From the NCBI GenBank assembly GCA_009841015.1, contig VXMQ01000113.1, forward strand, positions 1 to 41,351: a stretch of DNA of 41,351 bases. The letters are read 5' to 3'. The notes beneath the pieces were generated by a model, which was given only the letters and a program-made list of their open reading frames with translations, was not told the origin of the DNA and did not search any database. Positions 33,606 to 41,351 of the stretch are shown one piece after another (the stretch's first letter is position 1; the number at the start of each line of letters is the position of its first letter). Origin of the DNA: Candidatus Palauibacter denitrificans. GTDB taxonomy: Bacteria; Gemmatimonadota; Gemmatimonadetes; Palauibacterales; Palauibacteraceae. Made by a program: the position numbers and the translations under genes.

Positions 33606-34946
33606 CTGAGCACTTCCAGGGCGCGGTTCGGCCTTCACACGGCGGCGGCGGTCGTCGTCGCCAACATGATCGGGACCGGCGTCTTCACGAGCCTCGGGTT
33701 TCAGCTCGAGTCTCTGAGATCCGGGTTCGCACTGCTCATGCTGTGGGTCGTGGGCGGGGTCGCGGCCGTGTGCGGCGCGCTCACCTACGCCGAACTGGGG
33801 TCGACGATCCGGCGCTCGGGCGGCGAATACACCTTCCTCTCGCACATCTACCACCCCGCCGCCGGCTTCGTCTCCGGCTGGATCTCGGCCACGATCGGGT
33901 TCGCGGCCCCCACGGCGCTGGCCGCGATCACGTTCGGCACCTATCTGTCGTCCGTCTTTCCGGTGCTTCCGGCCCGGTGGCTCGCGGTCGGGCTCGTCGT
34001 GCTGCTCTCGGTCGTCCACGGGCGCACGCACCGCACCTCGGGCGGCTTTCAGCGCTGGTCGACGACGGCCAAGGTGGCCCTGATCCTCGCATTCGTCGCG
34101 GCAGGACTGGCCCTCGTCGCGGAACCCCGGGACATCGGCGTGCTCCCGTCGGCGGAAGGCGTCTCCGGTGTGTTCTCCGCCGGGTTCGCCGTGTCGCTCA
34201 TCTTCGTGTCGTACTCGTATTCGGGCTGGAACGCGGCGACGTACGTGACGGGCGAGCTTCGCGACCCGCGCCGGACGCTGCCCCGCGCGCTGGCGGCCGG
34301 GACGCTACTCGTGATGCTGCTCTACGTGGGACTCAACTACGTCTTCCTGCGCGCGGCCCCCGCGGAGGAGATGGTGGGACGGCTGGAGGTGGGGTACATC
34401 GCGGCGGGGTACATCTTCGGCCCGGTCGGGGCCGACCTCATGGGGATCACGCTCGCGCTCCTCCTCGTCTCCACCGTGAGCGCCATGGTGCTTGCGGGCC
34501 CGCGCGTCCTCCACGCGATCGGCGAGGACTATCCCACGTTCCGGTTCCTGAGTTCGATCAACGCGCGCGGGACGCCCGGCGTAGCCATCTTCACGCAGGC
34601 GGCGATCAGCCTCCTCTTCATCCTCACGGAATCGTTCGAGACGATCCTTGTCTTCTCGGGCTTCACGATGGGCCTCAACACGTTCCTGGCGGCGGGCGGC
34701 GTCTTCCTCCTGCGCCGGCGGCAGGCATCGGGCCGGACCCCGGATGAAGAACCCTACCGAGCCTGGGGCTATCCGGTGACACCCCTCGTCTTCCTGGCGG
34801 TGACGGGCTGGACGCTCGCCTACATCCTGCGCGACCGACCGCTCGAAGCGGGGCTGGGTCTGGGGCTCATCGCCGTCGGCCTCGCCATCTACGCCGTCAC
34901 CCGGGCGCGCGATCGAAGGACAGACGGTCGACGGACCCGCACTTGA
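33606..34946 (+). CDS. APC-superfamily amino acid permease, probable CTG start
   Basis: A 446-residue polytopic transporter (about 12 helices) of the amino acid-polyamine-organocation superfamily. The helix I motif IGTGVFTS is present. Starting at the first conventional codon (ATG 33666) would delete the beginning of helix I, because the usual lead of about 20 residues before this motif is missing. In frame, a CTG at 33606 preceded by GAAGAG (33591-33596) restores the lead LSTSRARFGLHTAAAVVVAN, a normal start of the family. No ATG, GTG or TTG lies upstream in frame. The start is therefore probably CTG. The stop overlaps the next gene (TTGA). Confidence 0.82.
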   Translation: MSTSRARFGLHTAAAVVVANMIGTGVFTSLGFQLESLRSGFALLMLWVVGGVAAVCGALTYAELGSTIRRSGGEYTFLSHIYHPAAGFVSGWISATIGFAAPTALAAITFGTYLSSVFPVLPARWLAVGLVVLLSVVHGRTHRTSGGFQRWSTTAKVALILAFVAAGLALVAEPRDIGVLPSAEGVSGVFSAGFAVSLIFVSYSYSGWNAATYVTGELRDPRRTLPRALAAGTLLVMLLYVGLNYVFLRAAPAEEMVGRLEVGYIAAGYIFGPVGADLMGITLALLLVSTVSAMVLAGPRVLHAIGEDYPTFRFLSSINARGTPGVAIFTQAAISLLFILTESFETILVFSGFTMGLNTFLAAGGVFLLRRRQASGRTPDEEPYRAWGYPVTPLVFLAVTGWTLAYILRDRPLEAGLGLGLIAVGLAIYAVTRARDRRTDGRRTRT

Positions 34947-35923
34947 CCGCGCGCACGACATCCGCCGTGTCCACCGCCTCCACCAGAGATCTGCTGCTGG
35001 CGTTCGCCGCGGTGTATCTCGTGTGGGGGTCGACCTACCTCGCCATCCGCTTCGGCGTCGAGACGATCCCGCCATTTCTCCTCGGGGGAACGCGCTTCCT
35101 CGCGGCGGGCGTGATTCTCGCCGTCGTATCCCGCCGTCGGGGCGCGCCGATCCCGAGGCTCTCCGAATGGAGAGCTGCCACGATCTCGGGCGTGTTCATG
35201 GTCGTGGGCGGCAACGGTCTCGTGTGCTGGGCCGCGCAGTACGTCCCCTCGGGGCTCACGGCCCTTCTCGTGGCCACGGTGCCGCTGTGGCTGGTCGCGA
35301 TCGCACGCTTCGGACCGGACCGCGAGGCGACGAGCCCGCTGGAAATCGCGGGCCTCGTCCTGGGCCTGGGGGGCGTCGTGCTCCTCGTGAGCAGTTCCGG
35401 GGCGGACATCGGGATCCGCGGGGCGAGCGCGAACCAGGTGGTGGCGGGGGCACTCGTCGTCGTGGGGGCGTCGATCAGCTGGGCGATCGGCTCCATGTAC
35501 AACCGGCGGGCCGCGCTGCCGCAGCCGCCGCTCTACGGTACGGCGCTGACGATGGCGGCCGGGGGCCTGATCCTCGTGCTCATCGGACTGGCGACGGGGG
35601 AATTCGGCCGCCTGTCGCTCGGCGACGTGTCCCTGCGGTCGTGGCTGTCGCTGATCTACCTCGCCGCCATGGGGTCGATCGTGGCCTTCTCGGTCTACAT
35701 GTGGCTCCTGCGCAACGTCCGGCCCGCAGCGGCCGGGACGTACGCATACGTCAACCCGGTCGTGGCGCTCTTCCTGGGCTGGTGGCTGGCGGCCGAGGCG
35801 TTCACGCTGCCGATGCTGGCGGGCACGGTGATCATCGTGGCGGGCGTCGTACTGGTACAGCGGGGGCGGGCGCCGAAGGGCGGCCCGAGGCCGGCGACCG
35901 TGCGGGCACCAGCCTCGAGGTAG
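34943..35923 (+). CDS. EamA/DMT-family exporter
   Basis: A 326-residue membrane protein with ten hydrophobic helices and two EamA repeats (about residues 15-150 and 165-305), the drug/metabolite transporter layout. The opening run YLVWGSTYLAIRFGVETIPP is like YedA-type amino acid or metabolite exporters. The start is TTG, overlapping the permease stop by four bases. Its link with the permease and peptidase suggests a role in amino acid balance (inference). Confidence 0.88.
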   Translation: MTARTTSAVSTASTRDLLLAFAAVYLVWGSTYLAIRFGVETIPPFLLGGTRFLAAGVILAVVSRRRGAPIPRLSEWRAATISGVFMVVGGNGLVCWAAQYVPSGLTALLVATVPLWLVAIARFGPDREATSPLEIAGLVLGLGGVVLLVSSSGADIGIRGASANQVVAGALVVVGASISWAIGSMYNRRAALPQPPLYGTALTMAAGGLILVLIGLATGEFGRLSLGDVSLRSWLSLIYLAAMGSIVAFSVYMWLLRNVRPAAAGTYAYVNPVVALFLGWWLAAEAFTLPMLAGTVIIVAGVVLVQRGRAPKGGPRPATVRAPASR

Positions 35924-35936
35924 CCGCCCCGCGCGG

Positions 35937-36323
35937 TCAGAGGGAGAGCGGAGGCCGGCGCCGCTGCTGCAGCTCGGCCACGTATTCCCGATACTTCTCC
36001 ATCTGCTCGTCGCTCAGCACTTCGGCCAGCAGGGTCTCCGTCTCCTGCTGCACTTCCTGCATGAGCTGCATCATCCCGCTCCGGTCCCCGGACCCCCGCA
36101 TGCCCTGGAGACGCTCGCGACGGCTCTCCGTCTGGGTCTCGAGGATCTCACGGACCTTCACGACCTGCTCCTCGTCCAGCGTGAGCCGCTCCGTGAGGGC
36201 CGTGACCTGGTCGTCGAGGCTCATGCCGAAACCGCGGGCTCCCCGCTGAGCCTGTGCCTCCAGCGGCGCCGCGGCCGCGAGTGTGACCATCAGGAGAGCG
36301 AACGCTCCGATTGTCTTTCTCAT
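35937..36323 (-). CDS. Spy/CpxP-like periplasmic protein
   Basis: A 128-residue exported helical protein. The signal peptide covers residues 1-25. The mature part has two LTxxQ-like motifs: LTLDEEQVVKVREIL near residue 47 and LSDEQMEKYREYV near 105. These define the Spy/CpxP family, periplasmic chaperones or sensors of envelope stress. Between them is a Gln/Met/Glu-rich helix. The ATG at 36323 has GGAGG six bases before it; a longer in-frame version to 36464 is rejected. Confidence 0.85.
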   Translation of the reverse strand: MRKTIGAFALLMVTLAAAAPLEAQAQRGARGFGMSLDDQVTALTERLTLDEEQVVKVREILETQTESRRERLQGMRGSGDRSGMMQLMQEVQQETETLLAEVLSDEQMEKYREYVAELQQRRRPPLSL

Positions 36324-36552
36324 CGATATCCTCCGTTTCCTGCCTTCTTCCGTGCTTGTTCCGCGCCTGTTCTCCTGCCGGCTTCTCCCTGCGTCAGGCG
36401 CAGCCTTCTCACTGGAGACGACACGGAGCGCGCCGCAAACGTTATGGGCCCTTGCGCCGGACACTTCGGATGCGCTCAGCTAGGAAGTCTACCAAGTCGT
36501 GGCGCACATTCGGCCGCCGCTACAAGGCATGGGGATTCGCACGGGGGGTCGC

Positions 36553-38037
36553 ATGAAGAAGCTGTCGGGGATTTGTCATCGGTTCCGGATCCGTGCGGCG
36601 GCGGGCGGCATCCTGCTGGTCGCTGTCTGCGTCGCCGGCTGCGGGGAAGCACGAACCGTGGCCGAGGATGACGAGGCGTTCCACGAGCGCTCGCACATCG
36701 CGGGGATGGCGGCGCACCACATCTGCTCGGGCGTCTTCGTCGTGGGACGTGACTACGAGCGTTCCGTCGAGGAGGTCGTGGCGCAGGACATCCGACGCTT
36801 CGACCTGTTCAACTGGCAGGACGACTTCGAGTACGACGTGAATTTCGAGACGCGCACCGCCTCCATCTCGGGAGAGGACTTCGGCACTCGCTCCGCCGAG
36901 TACAACGGGGACCAGGGGTGCACGATCCTGCCGGCCGAACTCGACGATGTGACCTTCGAACCGCAGGTGGTCGAGCGGCTCAGCCCGGACCCGGCGGCGA
37001 CGGCCTGGCCGACCGGCGATGTCGGCGCGTACCACAACCCGCCGCCGCCGGAGGTCGACATGGCGGCGCTCGAGGCGGCCCTCGACCGGACCATGGCCCA
37101 GACGGAGCACAACACGCGCGCGCTCGTCGTCATCTACGCGGGGAAGATTCTCGGGGAGCGCTACGCGCCCGGCTTCACGCGCAACACGCCGCAGATCTCG
37201 TGGTCCCAGGGGAAGAGCATCGCGAGCGCGCTCGTCGGGGCGGCGATCCAGGCCGGTCACCTCGACGCCGGGCTGGACGATCCGGTGCCCGTGCCCGAGT
37301 GGCACGGAGAGGGCGATCTGCGCCGGGAGATCCGCATCCGGGACATCCTGAACATGAGTTCGGGCCTCGACTTTCTGAACCTGGGCCTGACGGACTCGCT
37401 GTCGTGGACGCACGCGAACGAACACTTCCGGATCTACTTCGAGGGGATCGACGTGTTTGAGCACGCCATCGACCAGCCGATGGACACGCTGCCGGGCGCC
37501 GTCTTCCGCTACCGGAACTCCGACCCGCTGACGGCGAACCACATCGTGCGGGAGGCGGTCGAGGCGCGGGGCGAGGACTGGCTCACATATCCGCAGCGAA
37601 TCCTGTTCGACCGCATCGGGGCGAGGAACTACGTCCTCGAGACGGACGCCTGGGGCAACTTCATCATCACCGGCTACGACTACGGGAGCGCCTGGGACTG
37701 GGCCCGGTTCGGCCTCCTCCACCTGTGGGACGGCGTGTGGCCGACGCCCGATGGCGGAAGCGACCGCATTCTCCCCGAGGGCTGGGTGGAGTTCGTCAGC
37801 ACCCCCGCGCCGGGCGCCGATGCACTGCAATACGGCGGGCTGTTCTGGCTCAATCGCGGCGGCTCGCTCCCGCGTGCGCCGGAGGACGCCTACTGGGCGG
37901 CGGGATTCATGGGACAGTACACGGCCATCATCCCGTCCCGGGACCTTGTGATCGTCCGGCTTGGGCCGAGCCCCGGAAACACTGGAGCGCTTCTCTCGGA
38001 TATCATCGGCGAAGTGACGGCTGCGATCGACCGTTAG
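36553..38037 (+). CDS. Serine hydrolase lipoprotein, beta-lactamase family, copy 1
   Basis: A 494-residue lipoprotein (Cys30 after VCVAG). An unrecognised N-terminal domain (about residues 45-165, from HIAGMAAHHICSGVFVVG) precedes a class C beta-lactamase-fold domain. The nucleophile motif is S218-Q-G-K221, and the second motif is Y320-R-N322. Related enzymes include 6-aminohexanoate-dimer hydrolases and esterases; the substrate is unknown. The ATG at 36553 has a G-rich ribosome site. It is the first of three tandem paralogues and is very similar to copy 3 along its full length, with only the signal peptide and the first 20 mature residues divergent. Confidence 0.88.
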   Translation: MKKLSGICHRFRIRAAAGGILLVAVCVAGCGEARTVAEDDEAFHERSHIAGMAAHHICSGVFVVGRDYERSVEEVVAQDIRRFDLFNWQDDFEYDVNFETRTASISGEDFGTRSAEYNGDQGCTILPAELDDVTFEPQVVERLSPDPAATAWPTGDVGAYHNPPPPEVDMAALEAALDRTMAQTEHNTRALVVIYAGKILGERYAPGFTRNTPQISWSQGKSIASALVGAAIQAGHLDAGLDDPVPVPEWHGEGDLRREIRIRDILNMSSGLDFLNLGLTDSLSWTHANEHFRIYFEGIDVFEHAIDQPMDTLPGAVFRYRNSDPLTANHIVREAVEARGEDWLTYPQRILFDRIGARNYVLETDAWGNFIITGYDYGSAWDWARFGLLHLWDGVWPTPDGGSDRILPEGWVEFVSTPAPGADALQYGGLFWLNRGGSLPRAPEDAYWAAGFMGQYTAIIPSRDLVIVRLGPSPGNTGALLSDIIGEVTAAIDR

Positions 38038-38073
38038 CCGCTTGAAGCCGCGCCGCCGCCAACGGAGGGCCGC

Positions 38074-38765
38074 ATGAGCATTCACACGGAGAGTCGTAGC
38101 CCCAGCGGGCTCCTGATCGCCGCGGGCGTCGCCCTGCTGGCGGCCGGCTGCGCGCCGGAGGCGGCGGAACCCGAGGAGGCGGCGGAAGACGAGGCCCGCA
38201 TCCGCGGGCACATCGCCGGGCGGGTCGCGCACCACCTCTGTGCCGGGGTCTTCGTCGTGGGCCGGGACTACGAGCCGACGGTCGTCGAGCGGCGGACGCC
38301 GGATCCGGCGATGACCGCCTGGCCGACGGGCAATGCGGAGGCGCACCACGACGCGCCGCCCGCGGAGGTCGACATGGCGGCCCTCGATTGGGCGATGGCC
38401 CAGCGCGAGCACCACACACACGCGCTGGTGGTCGTCTATACCGGCAGGATCCTCGGCGAACGCTACGCGGGCGGCTTCGGGCGCAACACGCCGCAGATCT
38501 CCTGGTCCCGGACGCACGCCAACGAGCACGGCCGGATCCACTTCGAGGGCATCGACGTGTTCGAGCACGCGTCGGGGTCAATCGCGGCGGGTCGCATCCC
38601 GGCGCCCCGGAAGACGCGTACTGGGCGCTCGGGGCCATGGGACAGTACACCGCCATCAACCCATCCTACGATCTGGTGATCGTCCGGCTGGGACCCAGCC
38701 CCGGCGACTACGCCGGGTACATGTCGGATATCATGAGCAGGGTGACAGGGGCCATCGACCGTTAG
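38074..38765 (+). pseudogene. Serine hydrolase lipoprotein, copy 2, decayed
   Basis: It begins as an intact lipoprotein (AAGC lipobox) and aligns with copies 1 and 3, but has lost three internal blocks. Loss 1, near 38275, joins GRDYE to PTVVER and removes about 67 residues. Loss 2, near 38505, joins ISWS to THANEH and removes about 67 residues, including the catalytic Lys of SxxK and the following helix. Loss 3, near 38570, removes about 127 residues with the YxN motif and shifts the frame. The original C terminus (NRGGSHPGAPEDAYW to GAIDR) continues in another frame to the stop at 38765. The first frame ends at 38679. It cannot encode an active enzyme. Confidence 0.88.
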
Positions 38766-38782
38766 CAGCCGAGGGGAGAGAC

Positions 38783-40279
38783 ATGCGCACTCATCAACCA
38801 TCGTGGATCCTGCCCGTACTCGCGGCGATCCTCCTGTCTTCCGCCTGCTGGCCGGAGCAGGGAGGGCAAGACGAGGCATCTCAGGTGGCCGCCGTCGGCG
38901 AGCCCGACATCTCCGATGCGGCCCATGTGCGGGGGCACATCGCCGGGATGGCGGCCCACCACATCTGCGCCGGCGTCTTCGTGGTGGGGCGAGACTACCA
39001 GCGCCCGGTCGAGGAGGTCGTGGCGCAGGACATCCGACGGTTCGACCACTTCAAGTGGCAGGACGACTTCGAGTATGCCGTGAACTTCGAGACTAGCACG
39101 GCCTCGGTCTCCGGGGCGGACTTCGGCACGCGATCCGCGGAGTACAACGGCGACCAGGGCTGCACCGTCCTTCCCGCAGGAGTCGACGATGTCGCGTTCG
39201 TGCCGGTGGTGGTCGAGCGACTCAGCCCCGATCCGGGCGTGACCGCCTGGCCGACGGGCGACGTCGGCGCATATCACGATCCGGTGCCCGCAGAGGTCGA
39301 CGTGGCCGCGCTGGAGGCCGCCCTCGACTGGACGATGGCCCAGACCGAGCACAATACGCGCGCGCTCGTGGTAGTCTACGCCGGCAAGATCCTGGGCGAG
39401 CGCTATGCCCCGGGCTTCACGCGCAACACGCCACAGCTCTCGTGGTCCCAGGGGAAGAGTATCGCGAGCACTCTCGTGGGCGCGGCGATCGAAGCCGGCC
39501 ATCTCGACGCCGGACTCGACGACCCGGCGCCCGTGCCCGAATGGCAGGGGGAGAAGGATCCGCGCCGCGAGATCCGCCTCCGGGACATCCTGACCATGAG
39601 TTCGGGGCTCGACTTCGTGAACCGCGGCTGGCGAGACTCGCTGTCGTGGACCCACGTCGACGAACACCGCCGCATCTACTTCGAGGGGATCGACGTGTTC
39701 GAGCACGCGATCAACCAGCCGATGGATCGCCCGGCGGGGGAGATCTTCCGCTACCGCAACTCGGACCCGCTCGTGGCCAACCGCATCGTCCGCCAGGCAG
39801 TCGAAGCGCACGGAATCGACTGGCTCTCCTATCCGCAGCGCATCCTGTTCGACCGAATCGGGGCCCGGAACTACGTCCTCGAGACCGACGCCTGGGGTAA
39901 CTTCATCATCACCGGCTACGACTACGGGAGCGCATGGGATTGGGTGAGATACGGTCTCCTGCATCTCTGGGGCGGGGTGTGGCCGACGCCCGGCGGCGGA
40001 AGCGACCGCATCCTCCCCGACGGGTGGGTGGACTTCGTCCGGACGCCCGCTCCAGGCGCCGAACTCCGCAACTACGGCGGCCTCTTCTGGCTCAATCGTG
40101 GCGGCCAGCTTCCTCGAGCCCCGGAGGACGCGTTCTGGGCTGCCGGGTCCATGGGGCAGTACACCGTCATCATCCCGTCCCGGGACCTCGTCATCGTGCG
40201 GCTGGGGCCGAGTCCCGGAGACATCAACACATATCTGTCCGATATTATCGGCGAGGTGACGGCTGCCATCGATCATTAG
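38783..40279 (+). CDS. Serine hydrolase lipoprotein, beta-lactamase family, copy 3
   Basis: A 498-residue lipoprotein with Cys22 after LLSSA. The domain order is the same as in copy 1: a unique N-terminal domain (about residues 50-170), then the hydrolase with S222-Q-G-K225 and Y324-R-N326. GGGGAGAG lies before the ATG. It is highly similar to copy 1, including long identical runs such as LFDRIGARNYVLETDAWG. Both intact copies keep the full active site, so they are probably functional and diverging in substrate or regulation. Confidence 0.88.
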   Translation: MRTHQPSWILPVLAAILLSSACWPEQGGQDEASQVAAVGEPDISDAAHVRGHIAGMAAHHICAGVFVVGRDYQRPVEEVVAQDIRRFDHFKWQDDFEYAVNFETSTASVSGADFGTRSAEYNGDQGCTVLPAGVDDVAFVPVVVERLSPDPGVTAWPTGDVGAYHDPVPAEVDVAALEAALDWTMAQTEHNTRALVVVYAGKILGERYAPGFTRNTPQLSWSQGKSIASTLVGAAIEAGHLDAGLDDPAPVPEWQGEKDPRREIRLRDILTMSSGLDFVNRGWRDSLSWTHVDEHRRIYFEGIDVFEHAINQPMDRPAGEIFRYRNSDPLVANRIVRQAVEAHGIDWLSYPQRILFDRIGARNYVLETDAWGNFIITGYDYGSAWDWVRYGLLHLWGGVWPTPGGGSDRILPDGWVDFVRTPAPGAELRNYGGLFWLNRGGQLPRAPEDAFWAAGSMGQYTVIIPSRDLVIVRLGPSPGDINTYLSDIIGEVTAAIDH

Positions 40280-40324
40280 CCCGCTCCCTCTTCGCATGGC
40301 TCCGGCCTAATGTGTAGCCTCTCC

Positions 40325-40344
40325 CTCCAACCCTTCGGGGGGAG
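40325..40344 (+). repeat. Hairpin with TTCG loop
   Basis: CTCC-AA-CCC-TTCG-GGG-GGAG folds as a hairpin with a stable UUCG tetraloop and a two-base bulge. It lies between copy 3 and the metalloprotease gene. There is no T-run, so it could be a 3' end stabiliser or a 5' leader element of the next gene. Confidence 0.45.
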
Positions 40345-40374
40345 CCAACCACTCATCGTCCTCAGGAGGCTCCT

Positions 40375-41351
40375 GTGTACTCCGTGACCCGCTTCCGCAA
40401 GCTTCTGCCCGTTCATCTTTCTTGCCTCTTCTTTTTCGGGCCCGTTTCGACCGTGGCGCAGGCTGCCGAGAGCGGCCTCCCCTCGATCGAGGAGAAGACC
40501 GCCTCGATGCGGGCCATCGACGGCTTCATCCCCATGTACTGGGAAGCTTCGAGCGGCAAGCTGTGGCTCGAGATCTCGCGTTGGGACACGGATGTCCTGC
40601 ACATGACGGGACTCGCCTCGGGGCTGGGGTCGAACGACATCGGGCTCGACCGCGGGCAGTTGGCCGGGTCGCGGGTCGTGCGCTTTCAGCGGGTGGGGCC
40701 GAAGGTGCTGATGATCCAGCCGAACCTCGACTTCCGGGCGAGCAGCACGAACCCGCGCGAGGTGCAGGCGGTGACGGACGCGTTCGCCCCCTCGACGCTG
40801 TGGGGCTTCACGGCGGCGGCGGAGACGGACGGGCGCGTGCTCGTCGACGTGACGGACTTCGTCGTCCGGGACATGATCAACTGGGCGCAGCGGCTGCGGC
40901 CGGGAACGTACCGGTTCGACGCAGGCCGGAGCGCGGTGCACCTGCCGATGACGATGGGGTTTCCGGAGAACACCGAGATCGAGGCATCCCTCACCTTCGT
41001 GCGGCAGCCGGGCGGCGGGGGTGGCGGCTTCGGCGGCTTCGGAGGCGGCGGCGGGACGTTCGAGGGCGTCGGGAACGTGGCCGCGACGGGCGAGGCGGCG
41101 ACGATCCGTCTCCATCACTCGTTCGTGCAACTGCCGGAGTTGGGGGAGTACACGCCGCGGGCCTTCGATCCGCGAGCCGGCTATGGAGCCATGAGCTTCG
41201 CGGACTACTCGGCGCCGCTGGGCGAGGACATGCAGCAGCGGTTCATCCGGCGGCACCGGCTTGAGAAGCGGGACCCGTCGGCGGCGATGAGCGAGGCGGT
41301 CGAGCCCATCGTCTACTACCTGGACCCGGGGGCGCCGGAGCCGATCCGGAC
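40375..41351 (+). CDS. DUF5117-type zinc metalloprotease, N-terminal part
   Basis: A partial gene, open to the window end (325 codons). The signal peptide covers about residues 1-31 (hydrophobic run LFFFGPVSTVAQA). The mature part matches the DUF5117 region of large secreted zinc-dependent metalloproteases: LWLEISRWDTDVLHMTGLASG, the run DRGQLAGSRVVRFQRVGPK, and SSTNPREVQAVTDAFAPS. The catalytic HExxH domain would lie downstream of the window. A Gly/Phe-rich insert lies around residues 215-230. The GTG start has a consensus AGGAGG at 40364-40369 with five-base spacing. Confidence 0.88.
   Translation, partial: MYSVTRFRKLLPVHLSCLFFFGPVSTVAQAAESGLPSIEEKTASMRAIDGFIPMYWEASSGKLWLEISRWDTDVLHMTGLASGLGSNDIGLDRGQLAGSRVVRFQRVGPKVLMIQPNLDFRASSTNPREVQAVTDAFAPSTLWGFTAAAETDGRVLVDVTDFVVRDMINWAQRLRPGTYRFDAGRSAVHLPMTMGFPENTEIEASLTFVRQPGGGGGGFGGFGGGGGTFEGVGNVAATGEAATIRLHHSFVQLPELGEYTPRAFDPRAGYGAMSFADYSAPLGEDMQQRFIRRHRLEKRDPSAAMSEAVEPIVYYLDPGAPEPIR

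Noticed and set aside
38074..38679. 201-residue protein as an intact small gene
   Set aside because: Its last 30 residues are a frameshifted reading of the conserved hydrolase C terminus, and the active site is lost, so it is called a pseudogene.

Overview
The window is very GC-rich DNA, densely packed on both strands. It holds an alternative complex III operon, many secreted or lipoprotein hydrolases and a DUF5117-type metalloprotease, with very frequent stop/start overlaps. This mix fits Gemmatimonadota or a related high-GC, respiring Gram-negative lineage; no marker gene proves it. No stretch longer than about 300 bases lacks a gene.

Region 1 (1-7915): the 5' part of a tRNA-Val on the minus strand, then a complete actABCDEF operon for alternative complex III (quinol:electron acceptor oxidoreductase). 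All six genes overlap. No terminal oxidase genes follow.

Region 2 (8077-20783): two small coiled-coil proteins; the E1 subunit of 2-oxoglutarate dehydrogenase with a polyproline linker, downstream of a secreted metallo-beta-lactamase-fold hydrolase with a His-rich tail; an acyltransferase; an amidohydrolase-fold protein that has lost most metal ligands; a MscS channel; a DUF411 lipoprotein next to a ZIP-like membrane protein; a class A penicillin-binding protein; and a PLP-dependent Ser/Thr dehydratase.

Region 3 (20849-27685) is the highlight, a histidine operon. It opens with a 20-residue leader peptide rich in His, Tyr and Phe, followed by mutually exclusive antiterminator and terminator hairpins, which is the layout of a ribosome-mediated attenuator. 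Then come hisG, hisC, hisB (dehydratase only), hisH, hisF and one 881-residue ORF that fuses HisA, HisI, HisE and HisD. This resembles fungal HIS4 (HisI-HisE-HisD) with HisA added in front. Every step of the pathway is present except histidinol-phosphate phosphatase.

Region 4 (27636-36323): a small conserved membrane-associated protein, an ECF sigma factor coupled to a membrane protein (probable anti-sigma), a YbjQ-family protein, a secreted alpha/beta hydrolase, an orphan solute-binding lipoprotein, a secreted M20 peptidase, an APC permease that seems to start at CTG, a DMT exporter and a Spy/CpxP-like periplasmic protein. The peptidase, permease and exporter look like a unit for peptide and amino acid handling.

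Region 5 (36553-41351): three tandem paralogues of a beta-lactamase-family serine hydrolase lipoprotein. The middle copy is a pseudogene with three internal deletions and a frameshift. The window ends inside a secreted DUF5117-type zinc metalloprotease.
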